Under the pieces are notes generated by a model, which was not told the DNA's origin, made no database searches, and saw only the letters and a program-made list of their open reading frames with translations. 64,000 bases of DNA from contig NZ_JBHYHC010000038.1 of NCBI RefSeq assembly GCF_042738955.1, positions 1-64,000 on the forward strand, read 5' to 3'. This DNA is from Umezawaea sp042738955 (lineage in GTDB: Bacteria > Actinomycetota > Actinomycetes > Mycobacteriales > Pseudonocardiaceae). Positions 37,191 through 47,522 of the stretch are shown here, one piece after another (position 1 is the first letter of the stretch; each line of letters opens with the position of its first letter). The translations under genes were made by a program, and so were the position numbers.

Positions 37191-37946
37191 CTACACCAGC
37201 AGGAAGATCGCGACGGCCGACACCGCCGTGACGACGGTCCCGGCCACGCCGAGCGCGCGGGCGAGCTGACCGGACGACGCCGCTCGCTCACGGGTCCGGC
37301 GCAGGACCGCCGCCGCGTCGTCGGTGGTGAGGACCGAGTAGTGCCTTGTCCGCCGGAGGGCGACCGGGCCGCGACCGACGCCCGCCACGACGTAGACCAC
37401 CCGGCCCACGGGCAGTCGGACTTCCTTGAGCTGCACCGATTCGTGGGACCGCTTGTCCTCCAGCAGCCCGCGCGGGATGAGCGACGGCCAGTCGGCCGCC
37501 GAGCCGCCGTGCAGCAGGCGCAGCACCTGCTCCGTGGCGACGGGGTCGTTCAGGTTCGGCGGCTCGGCCAGCAGGCCGGGGTCGATCAGCACCGCGCCCG
37601 ACCGGTCGACCAGCGCGGGCGGCGTCGGCGAGGCCACGTCGAGCAGGACGTCCTCTCCCCCGTCCTCGTCCGCGCGGCGCGAGGGCGACCGGGTGAGCCA
37701 CACCCGGAACCACGCGCACTCCTCGCCGCTGACCGGGCCCACGACCGGGCCGCCCGGCCCGAACGCGGTCGTGCCGACGACGGCCACCCGCGACTCCCCG
37801 CCGCGCAGCTCGCCCACCGCGATCGTCGGCGTGCCCTCGACGATCCGCCGCTCGCGGAGTTCGCCGACCTTGAGCAGGACGGCCGTGAGGCAGGCGACGA
37901 GCAGGCACACGCCGAACAGCAGCACCAGCACCGCGAAGGTCAGCAC
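37191..37946 (-). CDS. Membrane protein with GIDE-type (MULAN-like) domain
   Basis: 251 residues. An N-terminal transmembrane helix (LTFAVLVLLFGVCLLVACL), a soluble beta-rich region (about 35-215) and a C-terminal helix (VVTAVSAVAIFLLV) give the layout of bacterial proteins sharing the GIDE/MULAN beside-membrane domain: GESRVAVVGTTAFGPGGP, then VVGPVSGEECAWFRVWL and a late VRLPVGRVVYVV. The function in bacteria is unknown, and there is no RING finger. Convergent with the RsbW-like gene. Confidence 0.72.
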   Translation of the reverse strand: MLTFAVLVLLFGVCLLVACLTAVLLKVGELRERRIVEGTPTIAVGELRGGESRVAVVGTTAFGPGGPVVGPVSGEECAWFRVWLTRSPSRRADEDGGEDVLLDVASPTPPALVDRSGAVLIDPGLLAEPPNLNDPVATEQVLRLLHGGSAADWPSLIPRGLLEDKRSHESVQLKEVRLPVGRVVYVVAGVGRGPVALRRTRHYSVLTTDDAAAVLRRTRERAASSGQLARALGVAGTVVTAVSAVAIFLLV

Positions 37947-37982
37947 GCGCCCACGGTAGGCGTCGTGGGTGAACGGCGGACG

Positions 37983-38834
37983 TCAGCCCGCGTGCCCCAG
38001 CGCGGCGGACAGGTCCCGCGCGGCCGCGGCGACGATGCGGCCGAGCTTGTCGAGTTGGGGGCCGATGCGCTCCTTGGGGGCGGAGACGTTGAGGGCCGCG
38101 ACGACGCGCGCGCTGAAGTCGTGGACCGGGGCCGAGGCGGCGACGACTCCGCGTTCCAGCTCCTCGTCGGACGTGCTGTAGCCGCGGTCGCGGATCTTCA
38201 CCAGCTCGGCGCGCAGGGTGTCCAGGTCGCGGATGGGCGAGTCGGCCGTGCTGGGGCGGGGCAGGACGGCGAAGCCGGAGTGCGTCGACCCGACGTGCTC
38301 GCGCGGTTCGAGCACCGGTTCGTCGCGGCCGTGCTCGGCGTACCAGAGCGCCAGCGACTCGGGGTCCCAGTCGCTGAGCAGCACGCGGCCCGACGGCGTG
38401 CACCACGCGGCGGTCGTGACGCCCTCCCACCCGGTGGTCTTGAACTGGTTGGGGCTCAGCTCGCTCATCAGCGTGAGCACGTTGCCGCCGCGCAGGACGC
38501 ACAGGTGCGCGGTCTCCCTGGTGACCTCCGCGACGTGCTTGAGGTGCACCCTGGCCTGCCGGGCGAGCGTGCCCTCGGCCGTGCGCGCCGCCAGCGCGTA
38601 GAGCCGTGAGCCCAGCCGGTAGGTGAGCGTCTGGGCGTCGCGGTCGACCAGGCCCGCGTCGGCGAGGGTCGCCAGGGTGCGCGACACGACCGCCTTGTCC
38701 CGACCGGTGAGGGACGCGATGCGGACCACGCCGAGCCCTCCCGCCTCGACCGCCTCCGGTCGGGCGAGCACCTCCAGGACCTCGATGTCCCTGGCCAAAC
38801 CCGCCGAGTTGCGCCGTGAGCCGCGCTGTTCCAT
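37983..38834 (-). CDS. IclR-family transcriptional regulator
   Basis: 283 residues. The N-terminal winged HTH (about 15-80) reads LGVVRIASLTGRDKAVVSRT. The IclR effector domain follows (VTRETAHLCVLRGGNVLTL; LLSDWDPESLALWY; YSTSDEELERGVVAASAPV). An alternative in-frame ATG lies 27 nt upstream; neither has a clear ribosome site. It is divergent from an eleven-gene transport/catabolic operon across 111 nt containing ACAACG-CC-CGTTGT, so it is the likely regulator of that operon. Confidence 0.87.
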   Translation of the reverse strand: MEQRGSRRNSAGLARDIEVLEVLARPEAVEAGGLGVVRIASLTGRDKAVVSRTLATLADAGLVDRDAQTLTYRLGSRLYALAARTAEGTLARQARVHLKHVAEVTRETAHLCVLRGGNVLTLMSELSPNQFKTTGWEGVTTAAWCTPSGRVLLSDWDPESLALWYAEHGRDEPVLEPREHVGSTHSGFAVLPRPSTADSPIRDLDTLRAELVKIRDRGYSTSDEELERGVVAASAPVHDFSARVVAALNVSAPKERIGPQLDKLGRIVAAAARDLSAALGHAG

Positions 38835-38865
38835 GGTGGCAGCGTAAGTCGCGGTTGCCATACTG

Positions 38866-38879
38866 ACAACGCCCGTTGT
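38866..38879. promoter_or_regulatory. Inverted repeat ACAACG-CC-CGTTGT, candidate IclR operator
   Basis: Perfect 6-bp arms in the divergent region, 32 nt upstream of the IclR start and 67 nt before the operon's first GTG. IclR proteins usually bind 12-15-bp palindromes in such positions. Confidence 0.5.
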
Positions 38880-38945
38880 GCATAAGACCACGGCCTCCTT
38901 ATCGTCCCGGTCCATCGGCAACGCGGCCGAGAAGGAGGGCACCCC

Positions 38946-39603
38946 GTGACCGGACTTCACCTCGTACGACTCGACGAATTCCTGGCCCGCCGCTGGGAGG
39001 ACGTCGTCGACCTGACGCTGCAACACCTCGCCGCCGTGGCGATCTCCCTGGCGCTGGCCACCGCCATCGGTGTCCTCATCGGACTGCTCGTCTGGGACCG
39101 CCCGGTCCCCCGCGCGGTCTCGCTCACCGCGGCGGGCATCGCGATCACGATCCCGTCGCTCGCCCTGCTGGCCCTGCTGAGCCCGGTGCTCGGGCTCGGG
39201 TGGGTGCCGACGATCGTGTCGCTGGTCTTCTACTCGCTGCTGCCGATCGTGCGGAACACCGTCGTGGGCCTGCGGGAGGTGCCCGGCCACCTCGTGGAGT
39301 CCGCGCGGGGCATGGGGATGACGTCGACCCGCGTGCTGCTCACCGTGCAGCTCCCGCTGGCCTGGCCGGTGATCGTGACCGGCGTCCGGGTCGCCGCGCA
39401 GCTGACCGTCGGCATCGCGGCGATCGCCGCCTACGTCGCCGGTCCCGGTCTCGGCGTCTACATCTTCCGCGGCCTGTCGTCGCTCGGGTCGGTCAACGCC
39501 CTCAACTTCGCCTTGACCGGAACGCTCTGCGTGGTGCTGCTGGCACTGCTCATCGACGGCGTCTTCGTCCTCGTCACCCGCTACAGCACGCCAAGGGGCC
39601 TCC

Positions 39604-39611
<8 letters not shown>
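38946..39611 (+). CDS. OpuC-type ABC transporter permease 1 (quaternary amine/osmoprotectant uptake)
   Basis: 221 residues with five to six membrane segments. The EAA-like loop reads VESARGMGMTSTRVLLTVQL, and the SLALLALLSPVLGLG and YSLLPIVRNTVVGL blocks are typical of OpuCB/ProW-type permeases for glycine betaine, choline and carnitine. GTG start with GAAGGAGGG upstream. First gene of the operon; its stop overlaps the ATPase gene by 8 nt. Confidence 0.9.
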
Positions 39612-40592
<981 letters not shown>

Positions 40593-40596
<4 letters not shown>

Positions 40597-41333
40597 CCGT
40601 CCAGCTGAAGCGCCCGAGCTCCCTGCGCCACTTCGTCACCCCGGTCGCGGTGGTGGCGGTGCTCGCCGTGATGTTCGCGTGGGTCGCCACGCTGGACCTC
40701 GACTCGATCGAGGCCCGCACGCTCAACGCGGGCTACCTGATCGACCGGACGCGGGAGCACCTCGTCCTCACGGTCGTGTCCTCGGCGCTGGTGGCGGTGC
40801 TCGCCATCCCCACCGCCGTCCTGGCGCACCGGGTGCGGTCGCGGGTCGTCCGCGCGATCGTCGTCACCCTCGGCAACATCGGCCAGGCCACGCCCGCCGT
40901 CGGCGTGGTCATCCTCCTCGCCATCGTCTGGCAGACCGGGTTCACCACCGCGCTGGTGTCGCTGGTCGCCTACTGCTTCCTCCCGGTGCTGCGCAACACG
41001 CTCACCGGCCTGGAGCAGGTCGACGCCGCCACCCGCGAGGCCGCGCGGGGCATGGGCATGACGCCGAACCAGGTGTTGTGGCGCATCGAACTCCCCCTCG
41101 CCTCGCCGGTGATCCTGGCCGGGCTGCGGACCGCGCTGGTGTTCTCCGTCGGCGTCGCCACCATCGCGACGTTCATCAACGCGGGCGGTCTCGGCGACAT
41201 GATCGTCAACGGCCTGAAGCTCCAGCGGTTCTCCGTCCTGCTCGTCGGCGCGGTGCTCGTCGCCGCCATCGCGGTCCTCATCGACTGGGCCGCGGGGCTC
41301 GTCGAGGACCGGGTCCGCCCCCGCGGTCTCTGA
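40593..41333 (+). CDS. OpuC-type ABC transporter permease 2
   Basis: 246 residues with about six membrane helices, the first at VTPVAVVAVLAVMFAWVATL. The EAA-like loop is TREAARGMGMTPNQVLWRIE, closely parallel to permease 1, so the two form the heterodimeric channel. ATG start overlaps the ATPase stop (ATGA). The solute-binding gene follows after 45 nt. Confidence 0.92.
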
Positions 41334-41378
41334 CCCCCGACTCCTCCACCCTCCCCTCGCACAACCGAAGGATTCGCC

Positions 41379-42317
41379 ATGCCCAGAAACACCTCGGCAC
41401 TGCTCTGCGCGATAGCCGCGAGCGCGCTCGTCCTGTCCGCCTGCTCCGGCTCCACCTCCACCGGTGAGGGGTCGAGCAAGGGCGACGAGCTCAAGGGGCT
41501 CACCGGCCAGATCGGCTCGAAGGACTTCGCCGAGCAGTACATCCTCGCCCACCTGACGACCAAGCTGCTCAACGCCCACGGCGCGACGCTGGAGGCCAAC
41601 ACCAAGCTCGTCGGCTCCGCGAACGTCCGGCAGGCGTTGGAGAACAAGCAGTTCGTCGGCTACTGGGAGTACACCGGGACGTCCTGGATCACCTACAACA
41701 AGCAGACGCAGCCGCTCAAGGAGGCCAAGGCGCAGTTCGACGCGGTGAAGACCGCCGACGCCGCCAAGGGCATCGAGTGGGTCGCGCCCGCGCCGTTCAA
41801 CAACACGTACACCTTCGCGATCCGCAGCGACAAGGCGAAGGAACTGGGCATCACCAAGATGAGCCAGGTCGCCAAGCTGCCCGCGGACCAGAAGACGTTC
41901 TGCATCGAGAGCGAGTTCTCCACCCGCGACGACGGCTGGCCGGGCGTCTCGTCCACCTACGGCTTCGACGCGCCGAAGGACAACGTGAAGCTGCTCGACA
42001 CCGGCGTGATCTACACGGCGACCAAGGACGGCAAGGACTGCAACTTCGGCGAGGTGTTCGCCACCGACGGCCGGATCGCGTCGCTGGGGCTGACCGTGCT
42101 GGAGGACGACAAGGCCTTCTTCCCGATCTACCAGGGCGGGTTCACCCTCCAGGCGCAGGCGCTGAAGGACCACCCGAAGATCGCCGACGTCCTCACGCCC
42201 ATGTCGGCGAAGTTGACCACCGAGGAGATGCAGAAGCTCAACGCCAAGGTCGACGTGGACGGCGACGAGCCGGACAAGGTCGCCGAGGACTGGCTGACCG
42301 AGCAGGGGTTGATCTAG
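41379..42317 (+). CDS. OpuC-type substrate-binding lipoprotein (glycine betaine/choline/carnitine family)
   Basis: 312 residues. Lipobox-like VLSACSG (Cys at about 22) anchors it outside the membrane. The ligand domain has the OpuAC fold: GQIGSKDFAEQYILAHLTTK, KQFVGYWEYTGTSW and a C-terminal LTTEEMQKLNAKVDVDG block. Family members bind quaternary ammonium compounds in an aromatic cage. The actual ligand is unknown and is probably the substrate for the enzymes downstream. It ends 2 nt before the Fae-like gene. Confidence 0.9.
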   Translation: MPRNTSALLCAIAASALVLSACSGSTSTGEGSSKGDELKGLTGQIGSKDFAEQYILAHLTTKLLNAHGATLEANTKLVGSANVRQALENKQFVGYWEYTGTSWITYNKQTQPLKEAKAQFDAVKTADAAKGIEWVAPAPFNNTYTFAIRSDKAKELGITKMSQVAKLPADQKTFCIESEFSTRDDGWPGVSSTYGFDAPKDNVKLLDTGVIYTATKDGKDCNFGEVFATDGRIASLGLTVLEDDKAFFPIYQGGFTLQAQALKDHPKIADVLTPMSAKLTTEEMQKLNAKVDVDGDEPDKVAEDWLTEQGLI

Positions 42318-42319
42318 CC

Positions 42320-42829
42320 ATGCGGATCGGCGAGAGCTTCATCGGCGACGGCGTCAACGCCGCGCACGTCAACACCGTGGTCGGGCACCGGGACGGTCCG
42401 GCGGGCACCGCGTGGGCGACCGCGCTGGCCACGCCGAGCGCCGGGCACGTGCCGTTCGTCGCGGTCCTGCGGCCGTCGCTGCCGGTCAAGCCGCTGACGT
42501 TGTTCGTGACGAAGGCGGCTCCGAGCAGCGACGAGCACGGGCTGCTCATCTGGGGTCCGGCGCAGGCCGGGATCGCCGCGGGCGTGGCCGACGCCGTCGC
42601 CGCCGGGTCCATCCCGGAGGCCGACACGTCCACCCACGTGGTGATCGCCGCGGTGTGGGTCAACCCCGGCGCGGACGACGCGGACGCCGTGTACCGCAAC
42701 AACCGCGAGGCCACGCGGACCGCGCTGGCCAACGGCGCGGCCGACCTGCCCGCGCTCGCCGACGTGCTGGCCGCGCGCGACGAGCCGTCCAACCCGTTCT
42801 ACACGCCCGTGAAGGAGACCACCGCGTGA
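42320..42829 (+). CDS. fae: Formaldehyde-activating enzyme (Fae) family protein
   Basis: 169 residues aligning end to end with Fae: RIGESFIGDGVNAAHVNTVV, PSLPVKPLTLFVTK and WGPAQAGIAAGVADAVAAG. The catalytic His of methylotroph Fae (VAHIDL) is kept as AAHVNTV (His 16). Known Fae joins formaldehyde to tetrahydromethanopterin, a cofactor not expected in this kind of bacterium, so it may use another pterin or act on formaldehyde or another aldehyde differently. Between an amine importer and three dehydrogenases, it probably handles formaldehyde or a related C1 product of the pathway. Its stop overlaps the next gene. The family is clear; the role is inferred. Confidence 0.85.
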   Translation: MRIGESFIGDGVNAAHVNTVVGHRDGPAGTAWATALATPSAGHVPFVAVLRPSLPVKPLTLFVTKAAPSSDEHGLLIWGPAQAGIAAGVADAVAAGSIPEADTSTHVVIAAVWVNPGADDADAVYRNNREATRTALANGAADLPALADVLAARDEPSNPFYTPVKETTA

Positions 42830-43731
42830 CAGGCGACGCACAGCCCACGGTCGGGTTCATCGGCCTGGGCAGCATGGGGTCCGGCATGACCCGCAACCTG
42901 CAACGAGCGGGCTACTCGTTGGTGGTCAACGACATCCGCCGCGAGCAGGCCGACGAGCTGGTGGCGGGCGGCGCGAAGTGGGCGGACACGCCCGCCGAGG
43001 TCGCCGCCCTCAGCGACCTGGTGATCACCATGCTGCCCACGCCCAAGCACGTCGCCGAGGTGGTGACCGGCCCGAGCGGGATCCTGGCCGGGATCCCCGA
43101 CGGCGGCACGTGGATCGACATGTCCACGTCGGTGCCCGAGGTGGCCGACGGCATCCGGCTCGCCAACCCCGGCCTGCGCGTGCTGGACGCCCCGGTGAGC
43201 GGGATGTCCACCGGCGCGGCCTCGGGGACGTTGCAGATCTTCATCGGCGGCGACGAGGCCGACGTGGTCCGCGTGCGCCCGGTGTTCGAGGCGATGGGGA
43301 CCCCCGAGCGGATCCTGCACGTCGGCGGGCACGGCGCGGGGTACGTGGTGAAGCTGATGATCAACCAGCTGTGGTTCTCCCACCTCGTCGCGACCGCCGA
43401 GGTGCTGGCGGTCGGCGTGAAGGCGGGCGTGGACCTGGGCGTGCTGCGCGACTCGCTGGTGGCCAGCCCGGCCAACAGCACGTTCGTGCAGCGCGACGTG
43501 CTCTCGGTGCTGGAGCACGGCGACTACGACGAGGGCTTCGCCATCGCGTTGGCGTGCAAGGACCTCGGCCTCTCGATCGACCTGGCCCGCGCGGTCGGCG
43601 TGCCCACCGAGGTGTCCGCGCTGGTCGAGCAGGTGTACCGGCGTGCCCGTGCCAGCTACGGCGATCGGGCGGGCGAGATGACGCCGATGAAGCTGTACGA
43701 GGACCTCATCGAACGGGAGCTGCGGCTGTGA
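42826..43731 (+). CDS. NAD(P)-dependent beta-hydroxyacid dehydrogenase (3-hydroxyisobutyrate dehydrogenase family)
   Basis: 301 residues. The Rossmann motif is VGFIGLGSMGSGM, the substrate motif DAPVSGMSTGAASGTL, and the catalytic Lys sits in GYVVKLMINQ. Family members oxidise 3-hydroxyacids (3-hydroxyisobutyrate, tartronate semialdehyde, sulfolactaldehyde and similar). It is coupled to Fae (GTGA overlap) and to the ALDH that follows, suggesting successive oxidation of a hydroxy-compound to an acid. Confidence 0.9.
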   Translation: MTGDAQPTVGFIGLGSMGSGMTRNLQRAGYSLVVNDIRREQADELVAGGAKWADTPAEVAALSDLVITMLPTPKHVAEVVTGPSGILAGIPDGGTWIDMSTSVPEVADGIRLANPGLRVLDAPVSGMSTGAASGTLQIFIGGDEADVVRVRPVFEAMGTPERILHVGGHGAGYVVKLMINQLWFSHLVATAEVLAVGVKAGVDLGVLRDSLVASPANSTFVQRDVLSVLEHGDYDEGFAIALACKDLGLSIDLARAVGVPTEVSALVEQVYRRARASYGDRAGEMTPMKLYEDLIERELRL

Positions 43732-45227
43732 CGACCGCCGAACAGGACCTGCTCGCCAGGGTCCCCACCGGGCTGCACATCGGCGGCGCGTGGAGCGCCG
43801 CCGACGACGACCGCGTGTTCGAGGTGCTCGACCCCTCCACGGAGGAGGTGCTCGCGAGCGTGGCCGACGCCGGTCCCGCCGACGGGCTGCGCGCGCTGGG
43901 CGCCGCCCACGCCGCGCAGGCGGCGTGGGGTCGGACCGCGCCGCGCGAACGGGCCGAGATCCTGCGGCGGGCGTTCGAGGCCGTGATCCGGCGGACCGAG
44001 GAGTTCGCGCTCCTCATCACCCTGGAGATGGGCAAGCCGCTGGCCGAGTCGCGGGCCGAAGTGGCGTACGGCGCGGAGTTCCTGCGCTGGTTCTCCGAGG
44101 AGGCGCCGCGGATCTCCGGCCGGTTCTCCACCGCGCCGGACGGCCGCAACCGCCTGCTGGTGATGAAGAAGCCCATCGGGCCGTGCCTGTTCGTGACGCC
44201 GTGGAACTTCCCGCTGGCGATGGCGACCCGCAAGATCGCGCCCGCGATCGCGGCGGGCTGCACGATGGTGCTCAAGCCCGCGGAGCTGACGCCGTTGACG
44301 GCGCTGCTGCTCGCGGAGGTGTTCGTCGAGGCCGGGTTGCCGCCTGGCGTGCTCAACGTCGTGCCCACCACCGACCCGGCCGCGCTGACCGGGCCGCTGC
44401 TGGCCGACCCCCGGCTGCGCAAGCTGTCGTTCACCGGCTCCACGGCCGTGGGCAAGCGGCTCATCGCCGGGTGCGCCGACCAGGTGCTCCGGATGTCGAT
44501 GGAGCTGGGCGGCAACGCGCCGTTCCTGGTGTTCGAGGACGCTGACGTGGCCGCCGCCGTGGAGGGCGCGCTGGTGGCCAAGCTGCGCAACGGCGGTGAG
44601 GCGTGCGTGGCCGCGAACCGGTTCCTCGTGCACACGAGCGTGGCCGAGGAGTTCACCTCCCGGCTGGCGGAACGGATGCGGGAGTACCCGCTCGGCCGCG
44701 GCACCGAGGCGGCGACCCGGATCGGCCCGCTGATCGACGCCAAGACCCGGACCAAGGTGTCCGAGCTGGTGGCGGACGCCGTGGACAAGGGGGCGACCGC
44801 CGCGATCGGCGGGAAGTCGTTGGACGGCAAGGGGTTCTTCTACGAGCCGACCGTGCTGGTGGACGTGCCCGCCGACGCCCGGATCCTGGCCGAGGAGGTG
44901 TTCGGGCCGGTCGCGCCGATCACCACGTTCACCACCGAGCAGGAGGCCGTGCGGCTGGCGAACGCCACCGAGTACGGGCTGGTCTGCTTCGCCTACACCC
45001 GTGACCTGGACCGGGGTTTCCGGCTGGCCGAGGACCTGGAGACCGGGATGCTCGGGCTCAACACGGGCGTCGTGTCGAACCCGGCGGCGCCGTTCGGCGG
45101 CGTCAAGCACTCCGGGCTCGGGCGGGAGGGCGGCGCCGAGGGCATCGAGGAGTACCTCGAGACGGTCTACGTCGCCGTGGCCGACCCGTTCGCGACCCGG
45201 ACCGACGAGAAGGCGGGGAACGCCTGA
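43728..45227 (+). CDS. NAD(P)-dependent aldehyde dehydrogenase (SSADH/GabD-like)
   Basis: 499 residues. The catalytic Cys is in GGEACVAANRF and Glu in MSMELGGNAPFLVFED. The cofactor motifs are VTPWNFPLAMATRK and FTGSTAVGK. The GEACVAANR active-site context is that of succinate-semialdehyde-type ALDHs. GTG start overlaps the upstream stop; its own stop overlaps the SDR ATG (TGATG). Probable role: oxidise the aldehyde made by the neighbouring dehydrogenases or oxidase. Confidence 0.92.
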   Translation: MTTAEQDLLARVPTGLHIGGAWSAADDDRVFEVLDPSTEEVLASVADAGPADGLRALGAAHAAQAAWGRTAPRERAEILRRAFEAVIRRTEEFALLITLEMGKPLAESRAEVAYGAEFLRWFSEEAPRISGRFSTAPDGRNRLLVMKKPIGPCLFVTPWNFPLAMATRKIAPAIAAGCTMVLKPAELTPLTALLLAEVFVEAGLPPGVLNVVPTTDPAALTGPLLADPRLRKLSFTGSTAVGKRLIAGCADQVLRMSMELGGNAPFLVFEDADVAAAVEGALVAKLRNGGEACVAANRFLVHTSVAEEFTSRLAERMREYPLGRGTEAATRIGPLIDAKTRTKVSELVADAVDKGATAAIGGKSLDGKGFFYEPTVLVDVPADARILAEEVFGPVAPITTFTTEQEAVRLANATEYGLVCFAYTRDLDRGFRLAEDLETGMLGLNTGVVSNPAAPFGGVKHSGLGREGGAEGIEEYLETVYVAVADPFATRTDEKAGNA

Positions 45228-46003
45228 TGGACCTCGACGACTTCGGCCTGGACCTGTTCTCCCTCAAGGGGAAGAACGCGATCGTCACCGGCGGCAACAC
45301 CGGGCTCGGCCAGGCGTTCACGCTCGGGCTCGCCAAGGCGGGCGCGGACGTGTTCGTGCCCAGCGTGGTGTCCGACGACGGCGAGACCCAGCGGCTCGTG
45401 GAAGCCGAGGGCCGCCGGTTCGGCTTCACCACGGCGGACATCACCCGGCCGGGGGTGTGCGCGGAGGTGGTCGACCAGTGCGCCGCCCAGCTCGGGTCGG
45501 TCGACATCCTGATCAACTCGGCGGGCATCAGCCTGCTCGACGACGTGGAGTCGTTCGACCGGGCCAAGTGGGACCCGATGGTCGCGGTCAACCTCACCGC
45601 GGCGTTCGAGATGGCCCACGAGGCGACCCGGCACATGATCCCGCAGAAGTCCGGCAAGATCATCAACATCGCGTCGCTGTTCTCGTTCCTCGGCGGCCGC
45701 TCCTCCCCCGCCTACGCGGCGACCAAGCACGGCATCGTCGGGTTCACCAAGGCCTACTGCGACGAGCTGGCCGAGCACAACATCCAGGTCAACGCGGTGG
45801 CGCCGGGCTACTTCGACACGAAGATCACCGAGGCGACGCGGTCCGACCCCGACGCGAACCGGCGCATCGTCGAGCACATCCCCGCCGGGCGCTGGGGCAA
45901 GGTCGGCGACCTGATGGGTGCCGTCGTCTTCCTCGCGGGCCGCGCCTCCGACTACGTCAACGGGCACGTGCTCGTCGTCGACGGCGGCTACCTCGTCCGC
46001 TGA
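45227..46003 (+). CDS. SDR-family oxidoreductase (KduD/gluconate dehydrogenase-like)
   Basis: 258-residue classical SDR. The cofactor motif is TGGNTGLG (21-28), NSAG follows, and the catalytic Tyr/Lys are in YAATKHG. VNAVAPGYFDT is typical of sugar-acid 3- or 5-dehydrogenases such as KduD. It may oxidise a polyol or keto-sugar carbon. Coupled to the ALDH by a 1-nt overlap; 31 nt separate it from the flavoprotein gene. Confidence 0.9.
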   Translation: MDLDDFGLDLFSLKGKNAIVTGGNTGLGQAFTLGLAKAGADVFVPSVVSDDGETQRLVEAEGRRFGFTTADITRPGVCAEVVDQCAAQLGSVDILINSAGISLLDDVESFDRAKWDPMVAVNLTAAFEMAHEATRHMIPQKSGKIINIASLFSFLGGRSSPAYAATKHGIVGFTKAYCDELAEHNIQVNAVAPGYFDTKITEATRSDPDANRRIVEHIPAGRWGKVGDLMGAVVFLAGRASDYVNGHVLVVDGGYLVR

Positions 46004-46034
46004 GCCACCCCCTCCACGAAAGCGAGACCGCACG

Positions 46035-47522
46035 ATGACCACCCTCCCCGCCCCGACGCCGTCCACGGCGTCCGCGGCCGACCTGGACCGGTCCGAGATC
46101 GTCGCCGGGCTCGTCGAGCTGCTCGGCAGCGCGAAAGTGAGCGTCGACGAGCAGGAGCTGCGCGAGGCGAGCGTGGACCGCTTCCGCAAGTACACCGCCG
46201 TGCACGGCATCTTCGACGGCCCCATCCCGGCGGCCGTGGTCCGGCCGTCGAGCACCGAGGAGGTGGCGGCGGTGCTGGCGTTCGCCGACCGGCACCGGGT
46301 GAACGTCGTGCCGCGCACCGGCCGCACCGCCACCGAGGGCGGCCTGGAGACGGTCGTGGAGGACACGATCGTGCTCGACGCGTCCACGATGGACGCCATC
46401 CTGGCCGTCGACCCGGTGAACATGATGGCCACCGCGCAGTGCGGGGTTCCGTTGCAGCGCTTGGAGGACGCGCTGCGGGAGCAGGGGCTGACCACCGGCC
46501 ACTCGCCGCAGTCCAAGCCGCTCGCGCAGATGGGCGGGCTGGTCGCCACGCGCTCGATCGGGCAGCTCTCCACGCTGTACGGCGGCATCGAGGACATGGT
46601 GGTGGGCCTGGAGGCGGTGTTCCCCGGCGGCGCGATCAGCCGGATCAAGAACGTGCCGCGCCGCGCGGCGGGTCCGGACATCCGGCACGTGGTGATCGGC
46701 AACGAGGGCGCGCTGTGCGTCATCACCGAGGTCACCGTGAAGGTGTTCAAGTTCCAGCCGGAGCACAACCGGTACTACGGCTACCTGGTCGACGACTTCG
46801 GCACGGCCGTGGCGGGCCTGCGCACGCTGATCACCGACGGGTACCGGCCCTCGGTGTGCCGCGCGTACTCGCCGGAGGACGCGAACCAGCACTTCGCCCA
46901 CTTCTCCCGCGGCAAGAACGTCGTGGTGCTCGTCGCCGAGGGTCCCGAGGGCATCGCGCGGGCCACCGGGGAGGCGATCGAGGCCACGTTCGCGGCCGCC
47001 GAGGCCGTCGACCCGAAGCTGATCGAGGACTGGTTCGACAACCTCAACTGGGGCCAGGACAAGATCGACGCCGAGAAGCGGTCCATGCTCGACACCAGCC
47101 ACCTCGGCTACACCACGGAGGTGTCCGTCGACTGGTCCCAGGCCGCGCCGCTGTACGACGCCGTCCTGCACCGGATCCGCACGGAGTTCCCGCGCGTGGA
47201 CGACCTCACGATGCTCGGCGCGCACTCGTCGCACAGCTACCAGACCGGCACGAACCTGTACTTCGTGTACGACTACAACATCGACTGCCCGCCCGAGCGG
47301 GAGATCACCGAGTACCACATCCCGCTCAACGCGATCATCGTCGAGGAGGCGCTGCGGCTGGGCGGGTCGATGGTGCACCACCACGGGATCGGCAAGTACC
47401 GCACGCCGTGGACGCGCGTGGAGCACGGCACCGCCTACCGGATGCTGGAGGTGCTCAAGCGCGGCTTCGACCCCAACGGGATCATGAACGCGGGCACGAT
47501 CTTCCCGCTGGAGAACGCGTGA
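46035..47522 (+). CDS. FAD-linked oxidase, alkyl-dihydroxyacetone-phosphate-synthase-like
   Basis: 495 residues. A PCMH-type FAD-binding domain (about 50-230) contains VVRPSSTEEVAAVLAFA, VPRTGRTATEGG and VIGNEGALCVITE. The C-terminal cap includes MVHHHGIGKYR, the triple-His/HGxGK motif (His 448-450) of alkylglycerone-phosphate synthases and related GlcD-type oxidases. Relatives oxidise hydroxyacids or act on glycerone-phosphate-like substrates. With an FGGY kinase directly after (4-nt overlap), a phosphorylated polyol or ketose substrate is plausible. No membrane anchor. ATG at 46035; a weak purine stretch precedes it. Confidence 0.87.
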   Translation: MTTLPAPTPSTASAADLDRSEIVAGLVELLGSAKVSVDEQELREASVDRFRKYTAVHGIFDGPIPAAVVRPSSTEEVAAVLAFADRHRVNVVPRTGRTATEGGLETVVEDTIVLDASTMDAILAVDPVNMMATAQCGVPLQRLEDALREQGLTTGHSPQSKPLAQMGGLVATRSIGQLSTLYGGIEDMVVGLEAVFPGGAISRIKNVPRRAAGPDIRHVVIGNEGALCVITEVTVKVFKFQPEHNRYYGYLVDDFGTAVAGLRTLITDGYRPSVCRAYSPEDANQHFAHFSRGKNVVVLVAEGPEGIARATGEAIEATFAAAEAVDPKLIEDWFDNLNWGQDKIDAEKRSMLDTSHLGYTTEVSVDWSQAAPLYDAVLHRIRTEFPRVDDLTMLGAHSSHSYQTGTNLYFVYDYNIDCPPEREITEYHIPLNAIIVEEALRLGGSMVHHHGIGKYRTPWTRVEHGTAYRMLEVLKRGFDPNGIMNAGTIFPLENA

